From an uncultured Collinsella sp. (GTDB taxonomy: Bacteria > Actinomycetota > Coriobacteriia > Coriobacteriales > Coriobacteriaceae), in the NCBI GenBank assembly GCA_902493835.1, contig CABURG010000010.1, forward strand, positions 1-24,507: a stretch of DNA of 24,507 nucleotides, in the 5' to 3' direction. The position numbers were made by a program, and so were the translations under genes. Each line of letters starts with the position of its first letter. Position 1 is the stretch's first letter. The notes beneath the pieces are model-generated. The model saw only the letters and a list, made by a program, of their open reading frames with translations, was not told the origin of the DNA and made no database searches. Of this stretch, positions 17,580-24,507 are shown one piece after another.

Positions 17580-17814
17580 ACCACCATAAAGGAGACAGGA
17601 GCCTTTGTGGTGATCTTCGGCCCCGGCGTTCACCATCTCAATCTGTAACATCTAGCGGCCGTTTTTGGGTCCAGATGTTACGGATCGAGATGAATTGTTT
17701 AGCAGTGCCCGTTTATCTAGATCCGTAACAACTACTCGGCAAATAAGGGTCTACCTATTACAGAACGAGACAAACCGCGACCACCACAAAGGTGCCTGCC
17801 CCCTTTGTGGCGGT
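17580..17814. repeat. Repeat array 2: 35-bp hairpin, two GTAACA hairpins, inverted 35-bp hairpin
   Basis: Four palindromes follow in order: 17580-17614 (family 1, arms ACCACCATAAAG and CTTTGTGGTGAT), 17635-17691 (19-bp arms of family 2), 17712-17774 (family 2, weaker) and 17780-17814 (family 1 with the loop reversed, GTGCCTGCCCC). The middle pair aligns with 15681-15821 in array 1 across both hairpins and the spacer, including TAGCGGC, the CAGYG-GCCCGTTT spacer and CTACTCGGCAAATA, so the pair is a duplicated module of about 141 bases. Confidence 0.87.
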
Positions 17815-17820
17815 TTTCAA

Positions 17821-17852
17821 CAAAAAGAAACCGCCCCATTAACAGAGGCGGC
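17821..17852 (-). terminator. Terminator on the minus strand downstream of the hydratase
   Basis: On the minus strand GCCGCC (17852-17847) pairs with GGCGG (17835-17831) and is followed by TTTCTTTTT. It lies about 150 bases after the aconitase-family stop codon, past a larger hairpin, and would end that transcript before it enters the repeat island. Confidence 0.6.
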
Positions 17853-17909
17853 ATCAAGCAAGTCTATTTATTAGCGTCCCTCAAGACCCAACGAGAACGT
17901 AGAAATGTA

Positions 17910-17983
17910 GCCCGGGGCTTACCCTTTCCCGAACGCGACCCTCGCGAAGCGCGTGAGCGGGCGGGAAAGGGCAAGCCCCGGGC
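17910..17983. repeat. Large GC-rich hairpin 3' of the hydratase gene
   Basis: Arms 17910-17931 and 17962-17983 pair at 21 of 22 positions; each reads GCCCGGGGCTT then CCCTTTCCCG or its complement. The 30-base loop holds a smaller CTCGCG/CGTGAG stem. No T-run follows directly. It lies 15 bases after the stop of the aconitase-family gene and could protect the mRNA end or be another repeat element. Confidence 0.75.
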
Positions 17984-17998
17984 GGACAATTAAGTGCG

Positions 17999-20299
17999 TT
18001 ACTCGGCAGCGGCCTTGAACTTGTTGTAGTTGATCAGGCAGCCGGCCTTGACGATGGCGCGCTCCTCTGCCGTCATATCGGCAATATAGAGCTCAATCTG
18101 CTCGACCGCGCCGTCGGCGCGCACCACGTAGGCGGCGATGTCCTTTAGGTCGCCATCGAGCGCGGCACGGATACCCGGCACAAAGACGTAGTCGCCCACC
18201 TCAAAGTTGGGCTCAGCCTCCATCTGGAAGGGCACCATGCCCCAGTTCATCACGTTGGAGCGATAGCGCTTGGTGGCGTACTCGTGGACGATGTTGGCCA
18301 GGCCGCCAATTACGCGCTGGCAGCTCGCAGCCTGCTCGCGGGCGGAACCGTCACCGGGCTTCTTGGCATAGAGCATGGAGCCGTACTCGGTCGCCTTGGC
18401 GTCGGCAGCAACACCCGCGCCGGCCAGTGCCTCAAACACACCCGCAAGCTCGGCATCAAGCGCCGCCAGGTCGCCCGCGGCCTCGCCGGCCACGCGGCGC
18501 TTCTCCACCGCGTCGACCTCCTTGGAACGGCCCACATAGGCCGGATCGCGGCGGCTGAGCGTAAACTCGGCCAGGCCCAGCGGGTTGGAGCGGAAGGAAC
18601 TCGTCTCGCCCGAGGGAATGAGCTCGTCAGTCGTGGTGACCGGGTCCATGATCTTGGAGCACACCTTGAGCAGGATGTCGTCGCCGAGAGGCTCCATCGC
18701 GGGCCACGGCTTGATGTTGGGGCCTTCGACCAACTCGTCAGCAGGCTCCGCCTTGCCAAAGCCCCAGTACACTCGCTTTTTATACGGCGCGTCGTCAAAG
18801 GTGTACTCGCAGGCCTCGTCCCAAGTCTCCTCGGGCAACTCGGTCGCCGGCGTCAGAACGCCACCGTTGGCAGCCGTTGCCGCAATGGAGCGGGCGTCCA
18901 TCAAGGCCACGGCGCTCAGCTGGCCATTGCCCGGCTTGGAACCCTCGCGGTTGGGGAAGTTGCGCGTAGTGTGGCGGATCGAAAGGCCGTTGTTGGCGGG
19001 CGTGTCGCCGGCGCCAAAGCACGGGCCGCAGAATGCCGTGCGCACAATCGCGCCGGCCTCCATAAGGTCGTAGATATAGCCACGGCGCGTAAGCTCGAGT
19101 GCCACGGGCTGGCTCGTGGGATAGACCGACAGCGAGAACTCGCCGCAGCCGGTGTTGGCGCCCTTGAGTACGCGGGCAGCCTGGACCACGGAATCGTAGT
19201 TGCCGCCCGAGCAGCCGGCGATAACGCCCTGCTGCACGTGCAGCTTGCCGTCGACAATCTTGTCGAGCAGGCTAAAGTGCGTCTTGCCCTCGCCGATCTT
19301 GGCGGCCTCGAGTTCCACCTCGTGCAGGATGTCCTCGAGGTTCTCGTTGAGCTCGTCGATCTCAAAGCCGTTGGAAGGATGGAACGGCAGCGCGATCATG
19401 GGCTTGATGCTCGACAGGTCGACCTCTACGCAGCCGTCGTAGTAGGCGACATCGGCGGGCTTGAGCTCGCGGTAGTCGTCGCTGCGGCCGTGCATGGTCA
19501 GGAATGCGTGCGTGTCCTCGTCGGTGGCCCAGATGCTCGACAGGCAAGTGGTCTCGGTGGTCATGACATCGACGCCGTTGCGGTAGTCGGTCGTCATGCT
19601 CGCGATGCCGGGGCCCACAAACTCCATGACCTTGTTCTTGACGTAGCCCTTGGCAAAGACGGCGCGGATGATGGCGAGCGCCACATCGTGCGGGCCGACG
19701 CCGGGGCGCGGGGCGCCCGTGAGGTAGATGGCGACGACGCCGGGATAGGCAACGTCGTAGGTGTCGCGCAGCAGCTGCTTTGCCAGCTCACCGCCGCCCT
19801 CGCCCACGGCCATGGTGCCCAGGGCGCCATAGCGGGTGTGCGAGTCGGAACCCAAGATCATCTTGCCGCAGCCGGCGAAGTTCTCGCGCATAAAGGAGTG
19901 GATGACGGCGATGTGCGGCGGAACGAAGATGCCGCCGTACTTCTTGGCCGCGGAAAGGCCAAAGACGTGGTCATCCTCGTTGATGGTGCCGCCCACGGCG
20001 CACAGCGAGTTATGGCAGTTGGTGAGCACGTAGGGCAGCGGGAACTGCTCCATGCCCGAGGCGCGCGCCGTCTGGATGATGCCGACAAAGGTGATGTCGT
20101 GGCTCGCCATGGCATCGAAACGAATCTTGAGCGCCTCGGAGTCGCCGGACGTGTTGTGTGCCTGAAGGATCGAATACGCGATGGTGCCGCGCTTGGCATC
20201 CTCGGGCGTCTGCGTAATGCCGCGCTCGGCAGCCTCGGCCGCAGGCACAACCTCGCTGCCGCCGCGCAGGTAGATGCCGTCCTCGTACAGCTTGACCAT
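17999..20299 (-). CDS. Aconitase-family hydratase (YbhJ-like)
   Basis: The 766-residue product is a cytoplasmic [4Fe-4S] hydro-lyase of the aconitase superfamily, close in start and length to the E. coli YbhJ type (about 750). Substrate contacts include HNTSGD (48-53), SDSHTRYGA (151-159) and TTRNFPNREGSK (444-455). Cluster ligands are C363 in GCSGGN and C424, C427 in FCGPCFG. The swivel domain is about 590-766. It may act as aconitate hydratase, but YbhJ-type proteins are not all confirmed aconitases. I chose the ATG at 20299 because GGGAG lies 5 bases upstream and MVKLYEDGIYLRGG is the family start; the frame is open for 34 codons further upstream but has no ribosome binding site there. It is a single-gene unit. 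Confidence 0.88.
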   Translation of the reverse strand: MVKLYEDGIYLRGGSEVVPAAEAAERGITQTPEDAKRGTIAYSILQAHNTSGDSEALKIRFDAMASHDITFVGIIQTARASGMEQFPLPYVLTNCHNSLCAVGGTINEDDHVFGLSAAKKYGGIFVPPHIAVIHSFMRENFAGCGKMILGSDSHTRYGALGTMAVGEGGGELAKQLLRDTYDVAYPGVVAIYLTGAPRPGVGPHDVALAIIRAVFAKGYVKNKVMEFVGPGIASMTTDYRNGVDVMTTETTCLSSIWATDEDTHAFLTMHGRSDDYRELKPADVAYYDGCVEVDLSSIKPMIALPFHPSNGFEIDELNENLEDILHEVELEAAKIGEGKTHFSLLDKIVDGKLHVQQGVIAGCSGGNYDSVVQAARVLKGANTGCGEFSLSVYPTSQPVALELTRRGYIYDLMEAGAIVRTAFCGPCFGAGDTPANNGLSIRHTTRNFPNREGSKPGNGQLSAVALMDARSIAATAANGGVLTPATELPEETWDEACEYTFDDAPYKKRVYWGFGKAEPADELVEGPNIKPWPAMEPLGDDILLKVCSKIMDPVTTTDELIPSGETSSFRSNPLGLAEFTLSRRDPAYVGRSKEVDAVEKRRVAGEAAGDLAALDAELAGVFEALAGAGVAADAKATEYGSMLYAKKPGDGSAREQAASCQRVIGGLANIVHEYATKRYRSNVMNWGMVPFQMEAEPNFEVGDYVFVPGIRAALDGDLKDIAAYVVRADGAVEQIELYIADMTAEERAIVKAGCLINYNKFKAAAE

Positions 20300-20314
20300 A
20301 CTGTCTCCCACTCT

Positions 20315-20331
20315 GCCCAAAAGATTTGGGC
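20315..20331. promoter_or_regulatory. 17-bp inverted repeat in the hydratase leader
   Basis: GCCCAAA-AGA-TTTGGGC is a perfect inverted repeat 15 bases upstream of the hydratase start codon, next to its GGGAG ribosome binding site. It may be an operator or a leader hairpin that limits translation. Confidence 0.45.
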
Positions 20332-20473
20332 GCATAGCATACATTCGTTCAATATCGTGCCATAGAACGGTTGCAAGTGGGTTACGAATCTGCACGTTCA
20401 CTTTATTTCGGTAAAGTAAAAGACGAGCCCAGTGTGGGACCGGCAGATTTGGTGCAAGAGTGTCCCTTTCGAC

Positions 20474-20502
20474 TAGTCATTTAAGAACGTCCCCAATGAC
20501 TA
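20474..20502. repeat. Small REP-like hairpin with GGGGACGTTCTT loop
   Basis: TAGTCATT (20474-20481) pairs with AATGACTA (20495-20502). The minus-strand loop reads GGGGACGTTCTTA, another GGGAC-core loop like those of the palindromes near 12.5, 12.85, 15.9 and 16.7 kb. Confidence 0.55.
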
Positions 20503-20586
20503 CCAACGACTACCGCATCCGGAGCAAGGCAACGCCGCAGGCAGAGAACGGACAGCGAGCGACGTCCAGAGCGAACAAGTTGGCAT

Positions 20587-20630
20587 GAAAAAGGCAAGGC
20601 ATAGACCTTCTGGTCATGCCTTGCCTTTTG
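20587..20630. terminator. Bidirectional terminator downstream of hspR
   Basis: AAAAGGCAAGGCAT (20589-20602) and ATGCCTTGCCTTTT (20616-20629) form a perfect stem continued by GACC/GGTC around a TTCT loop. T-runs follow on both strands (TTTT on plus, TTTTT on minus). For minus-strand transcripts it closes the dnaK-grpE-dnaJ-hspR operon. Confidence 0.88.
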
Positions 20631-20656
20631 AATGACAAATTGTCGCTCTGGGCGGC

Positions 20657-20699
20657 GCGCAGCGTCGACTGGTCCGCCGTTCGTCAGAACGGCGGAACC
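20657..20699 (-). repeat. 3' hairpin with CGACGCTGCGC tail, copy B
   Basis: TCCGCCGTTC (20673-20682) and GAACGGCGGA (20687-20696) form a perfect stem with loop GTCA. On the minus strand it is followed by GTCGACGCTGCGC (20669-20657). The stem core CGCCGTTC/GAACGGCG is the same as in copy A 16 kb away. It follows copy C directly, so the two form a tandem pair. Confidence 0.75.
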
Positions 20700-20703
20700 A
20701 AAG

Positions 20704-20747
20704 GCGCAGCGTCGGCCGGTTACGGCGTTTGGTAAAACGCCGTAACC
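20704..20747 (-). repeat. 3' hairpin with CGACGCTGCGC tail, copy C
   Basis: GGTTACGGCGTTT (20718-20730) pairs with AAACGCCGTAACC (20735-20747), loop GGTA. On the minus strand it is followed by GCCGACGCTGCGC (20716-20704), identical to the tail of copy A. The last arm base overlaps the hspR stop codon. Confidence 0.75.
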
Positions 20748-21163
20748 TAGAGATCTCCGCCGGCGCCCAGCAGCTTGCGCATGACCTGTTCGGGGTTAAC
20801 CGAGCCGTCGCGCGGAGCCAGGGCGGTGATCTTCTTCTGCATCTTGTACTCGTGCAGCTCGTCCTCGAGCTGGCGCACGCGGGCACGGAGCTTTTCGTTC
20901 TCGCGCTCGCGCTCCTCGGCACGCTCCTTCATATCGAGAATGCGCACCACACCGGCAAGGTTGATGCCCTCGTCGGTCAGCTGGTTGATGAGCTCCAGGC
21001 GCTCGATATCGGCACGCGAATACAGACGCGTGTTGCCGCCCGAGCGCTGGGGGTTCACCAGGCCCTTGGACTCGTAGACGCGCAGAGTCTGCGGATGCAT
21101 GCCGGTCAACTCGGCCGCCACGCTGATCATGTACAGCGGTTTATTCCTATTGTCCTCGGCCAT
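20747..21163 (-). CDS. hspR: HspR, MerR-family heat-shock repressor
   Basis: The 138-residue protein is the actinobacterial repressor of the dnaK operon (and often clpB), which binds HAIR inverted repeats and is assisted by DnaK in a feedback loop. Its MerR-type winged helix spans about residues 10-75: YMISVAAELTGMHPQTLRVYESKGLV, then SGGNTRLYSRADIERL. A long coiled coil (about 78-108, rich in Arg, Glu and Leu) mediates dimerisation. It lacks the metal- or drug-binding cysteines of other MerR proteins. It is last in the operon, 72 bases after dnaJ; the gap has a small GCCCGC/GCGGGC hairpin (21203-21218). The HAIR site expected upstream of dnaK lies outside the window. Confidence 0.94.
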   Translation of the reverse strand: MAEDNRNKPLYMISVAAELTGMHPQTLRVYESKGLVNPQRSGGNTRLYSRADIERLELINQLTDEGINLAGVVRILDMKERAEERERENEKLRARVRQLEDELHEYKMQKKITALAPRDGSVNPEQVMRKLLGAGGDL

Positions 21164-21235
21164 GCTACCTGACCCCTTTCCGTCTCGTTATCGTCCATCA
21201 TAAGCCCGCAGGCGCGGGCGTGTGCCGCGACCGCC

Positions 21236-22201
21236 CTAGTACGTCGCCCTGTAACGGTTGACCTTCTCGCGATAGTCGCGTGTGTCGGCCTCGCGCAGCT
21301 TGGTCATGGCATCGCGCTCGTCATCAGACAGGTTCGTGGGAACCTGCACCTTGATCTCGACGAGCAGCGCACCCGTGCGGCCACGGTGCTTGACGTCGGG
21401 CGCGCCCATCTCCTTAAAGCGGAACTTCTTGCCCGTCTGGGTACCCGCGGGCACCTTCAAACGGACCGTCGCGCCGCCGGGCGTGGGCACGTCCACCGTG
21501 CAGCCGAGCGCCGCCTCGTAGACCGAGACCGGTACCTCCATGGTCACGTCGGCACCTTTACGCTTAAACAGCGGATGCTCCTCCACGTGCGTGGTCACGA
21601 CCAGGTCGCCGCGCTCGCCGCCGGCAACGCCATACTCGCCGCGACGCTTGTAGCGCAGCTTGCCGCCGTCGACCGCGCCCGCAGGCACCGAGACCGTAAT
21701 GGTCTGCTGCTCGCCTGTCGAGGGAATGCGATAGGTGACCTTGTGCGTCACGCCGCGAAACGCGTCCTCGGCCGAAACATCGACGGTCAGCGACAGGTCG
21801 CCGCCCTTGCGAGCACGGCTGCGGCCCGCGCCGGCACCGGCGGCGCCCGCAGCCCCGGCAAAGCCCGAGCCCCAATCGCTGCCCCAGGCGCCGTTGCCGC
21901 TAAAGATGCTGTCGAAGATGTCGCCCCAGCCGCTGGCACCTGCGCCGGCACCGTAGCCTCCGCCATACGCGCCGCCTGCGCCCGGCATGCCGCCAAACAT
22001 GAGCATCTGGTCGTACTCTTTGCGCTTCTTCTCGTCCGAAAGCGTCTCGTAGGCCTCGCTGATCTCCTTGAACTTGGCCTCGTCGCCGCCGGCATCGGGG
22101 TGATATTTTTGCGCGAGTTTGCGAAACGCGCTCTTGATCTCTTTGTCGGAGGCGCTCTTGGATACGCCCAGGATGTCATAGAAGGTTTTGCCTGCAGCCA
22201 T
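21236..22201 (-). CDS. dnaJ: DnaJ/CbpA-type co-chaperone without zinc finger
   Basis: This 321-residue Hsp40 stimulates DnaK ATPase and delivers substrates. The J-domain is residues 5-66 with the HPD motif at 34-36. A Gly/Ala/Ser/Trp-rich linker (about 68-128) follows, then the two beta-barrel substrate-binding domains (about 130-310). The four CxxCxGxG zinc repeats of type I DnaJ are absent; the only cysteine is in EAALGCTVDVPTP. It is therefore a type II (CbpA/DnaJ2-like) protein occupying the dnaJ position in the operon. GGAG lies 6 bases before the ATG. A strong hairpin separates it from grpE. Confidence 0.93.
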   Translation of the reverse strand: MAAGKTFYDILGVSKSASDKEIKSAFRKLAQKYHPDAGGDEAKFKEISEAYETLSDEKKRKEYDQMLMFGGMPGAGGAYGGGYGAGAGASGWGDIFDSIFSGNGAWGSDWGSGFAGAAGAAGAGAGRSRARKGGDLSLTVDVSAEDAFRGVTHKVTYRIPSTGEQQTITVSVPAGAVDGGKLRYKRRGEYGVAGGERGDLVVTTHVEEHPLFKRKGADVTMEVPVSVYEAALGCTVDVPTPGGATVRLKVPAGTQTGKKFRFKEMGAPDVKHRGRTGALLVEIKVQVPTNLSDDERDAMTKLREADTRDYREKVNRYRATY

Positions 22202-22273
22202 CGTAGCTCCTCTCCTGTTTCATCCGCCGTCCAGCGGGCGGCGGCTCATGCTGTCATATGGCACTAGGCCAGA

Positions 22274-22303
22274 AAGGGCCCCGGGTGTTGCCCCGGGGCC
22301 CTT
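22274..22303. repeat. Intercistronic hairpin between grpE and dnaJ
   Basis: AAGGGCCCCGGG (22274-22285) and CCCGGGGCCCTT (22292-22303) form a perfect 12-bp stem with a 6-base loop, 5 bases after the grpE stop codon. On the minus strand only TTT precedes CTGGCC, so termination would be partial at best. It may stabilise the upstream dnaK-grpE message relative to dnaJ-hspR. Confidence 0.7.
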
Positions 22304-22308
22304 CTCAA

Positions 22309-23151
22309 TTACTCCTCGGTGCTCTCGGCCGTATCGGCCGTAGCATCCTCGGGCGCCGCTTCGGGCTCCGGTGCGGGGCGCTTCTCGCCACCGTAGGTCA
22401 CCGTCACCATCGCGGAACGCAGGATGCGATCCGCCATGCGGTAGCCCTTCTGGTACACATCGTTGACGGTCTCGTCGTACTGCGATGCGTCCTCGACGCG
22501 ACCCACAGCCTGGTGCTCGAGCGGATCGAACGCCTCGCCCTTGGGGTCGATGGGCTCAACGCCCTCGTGCGCAAACACATCGAGCAGCTTGGCATGCACC
22601 GCGTCGACGCCGTCGACGAACTGCTTAAAGTCGTCGGCAAGCTCCTGGCTGCGGGCATGGTCGATCGCACGCTCGATATCGTCGACCACCGGCAGCAGCG
22701 CAGTGACGAGCTTCTCGGTCGCGCGCTCGCGCTCGGCGATACGCTCATTGGCGGTGCGGCGACGGAAGTTCTCCCAGTCGGCCTGCAGACGGGCGGTACG
22801 CTCCGTGGCGTCCTTTGCCTTGTCCTCGGCGGCCTTCTGGGCCTCTGCCGCAGCATCGAGCTCGCTGCGCACGTCGGCGAGCTCCTTTTGGGCCTGCTCG
22901 AACTTGAGCTTAAAGTCGTTGTCGGCGGCTTCCTCACCGGCGCGGATAGCAGCTTCCACCATCTCGTCCTCGGTCATCGTCGCCTCCTTGTTGGAATCCT
23001 CTACCTGGTTCTCGACAGCCTCGGCGGCCGCGGCCTCGTTGGCCTCGGTATCGTCGACGGCCTCTACGGGAATCTTCACGTCCTTCTCCTCAGAGTCAAC
23101 GGGGGCGGCGCCAGCGGCAGCCGCCTCCGTGCGAGCTTTACGGGCGGACAT
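22309..23151 (-). CDS. grpE: Nucleotide exchange factor GrpE
   Basis: The 280-residue product is GrpE, the DnaK nucleotide exchange factor and a homodimer. The order is an acidic, Ala-rich disordered N-terminus (1-75), a long coiled coil (about 78-150, with LQADWENFRRRTANER as family signature), a four-helix bundle (TEKLVTALLPVVDDIERAID) and a C-terminal beta-wing with the GEAFDPLEHQAV segment and V.QKGYRMADRILRSAMVTV. The N- and C-terminal tails are longer than in E. coli GrpE (197 residues). The ATG at 23151 starts 2 bases after the dnaK stop, suggesting translational coupling. An internal ATG at 22977 (residue 59) has a much better ribosome binding site, so a shorter 222-residue form is possible. 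Confidence 0.95.
   Translation of the reverse strand: MSARKARTEAAAAGAAPVDSEEKDVKIPVEAVDDTEANEAAAAEAVENQVEDSNKEATMTEDEMVEAAIRAGEEAADNDFKLKFEQAQKELADVRSELDAAAEAQKAAEDKAKDATERTARLQADWENFRRRTANERIAERERATEKLVTALLPVVDDIERAIDHARSQELADDFKQFVDGVDAVHAKLLDVFAHEGVEPIDPKGEAFDPLEHQAVGRVEDASQYDETVNDVYQKGYRMADRILRSAMVTVTYGGEKRPAPEPEAAPEDATADTAESTEE
22977..22989 (-). promoter_or_regulatory. Internal ribosome binding site and ATG within grpE
   Basis: AAGGAGG (22989-22983 on the minus strand) lies 5 bases before an in-frame ATG (22977-22975) at GrpE residue 59. The annotated upstream start has only a weak AGG. The internal start would give a 222-residue GrpE that retains all conserved domains. Confidence 0.6.
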
Positions 23152-23153
23152 GA

Positions 23154-24507
<1,354 letters not shown>

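Larger units (their letters stand above)
17526..17998. other. Gene-free repeat-rich stretch before the hydratase gene end
   Basis: These 473 bases hold no credible gene. They contain repeat array 2 (17580-17814), a minus-strand terminator (17821-17852) and a large GC-rich hairpin (17910-17983), each listed separately. Confidence 0.7.
20300..20746. other. Gene-free stretch between the hydratase promoter and hspR
   Basis: These 447 bases contain the hydratase promoter region (possible minus-strand TTGCAA, 16 bases, TATTGA), an inverted repeat (20315-20331), a small REP-like hairpin (20474-20502), a strong bidirectional terminator (20587-20630) and two copies of the CGACGCTGCGC-tailed hairpin (20657-20747). 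I see no gene. Confidence 0.6.

Noticed and set aside
15682..17774. GTAACA hairpins considered as a CRISPR array
   Set aside because: Units are palindromes with imperfect arms and irregular spacing, with no equal-length unique spacers and no cas genes.
18284..20365. Plus-strand open frame of nearly 700 codons opposite the hydratase
   Set aside because: It is the complement of conserved aconitase codons; no membrane segments, motifs or start signal.

Overview
The window looks like a chromosomal segment from a high-GC gut actinobacterium of the Coriobacteriia, most likely Collinsella or a close relative. This rests on three things: the actinobacterial gene order dnaK-grpE-dnaJ-hspR, a mannose-family PTS operon with manO, and intergenic regions packed with short palindromic repeats. 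The genus is an inference from gene content and style, not from a marker gene. There is no rRNA, tRNA or CRISPR array that I can support.

Layout from left to right. (1) 1-113: the right end of an IS3-family insertion sequence, abutting a half-copy of a palindromic repeat. (2) 154-3436, minus strand: a mannose-type PTS operon, manX (IIAB) - manY (IIC) - manZ (IID) - terminator-like hairpin - manO (DUF956), with a long AT-rich upstream region. (3) 3775-7166, minus: hypA (nickel insertion chaperone) downstream of a 925-residue multi-[Fe-S] flavoprotein related to GltD. (4) 7356-9089, plus: a TetR-family regulator and a polytopic membrane protein (probably DUF5692), divergent from the flavoprotein. 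Two 15-bp perfect inverted repeats sit between the two transcription units. (5) 9326-10822, plus: a membrane-anchored protein with a long acidic cytoplasmic region. (6) 10896-12248, minus: an AAA_14/DUF4143 ATPase whose promoter lies inside a large inverted repeat. (7) 12569-15504, minus: clpB, then a terminator and a 57-residue ORF. (8) 15634-17852: a repeat island around two unrecognised divergent membrane-anchored proteins. (9) 17999-20299, minus: an aconitase-family hydratase (YbhJ-like). (10) 20747-24507, minus: hspR, dnaJ (zinc-less), grpE and the C-terminal two thirds of dnaK, which runs off the window.

How the genes work together. Regions 7 and 10 hold the stress disaggregation machinery (ClpB with DnaK/GrpE/DnaJ) and its likely repressor HspR. 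The PTS operon is a complete mannose/glucose-type uptake and phosphorylation unit. The flavoprotein/TetR/membrane protein trio looks like one regulated electron-transfer module of unknown substrate; HypA beside it points to nickel enzymes elsewhere in the genome.

The most unusual feature is the number and organisation of small palindromes. I count at least four families. One 35-bp hairpin occurs four times. A 141-bp double-hairpin module occurs twice, bracketing the two unknown genes at 15.9-17.5 kb. A hairpin followed by a conserved CGACGCTGCGC tail occurs three times, always 3' of genes. A 26-bp-arm palindrome at 12.5 kb has one arm repeated next to the IS end. Several of these carry a GGGAC core, as in REP elements mobilised by REP-associated tyrosine transposases; that link is inference.
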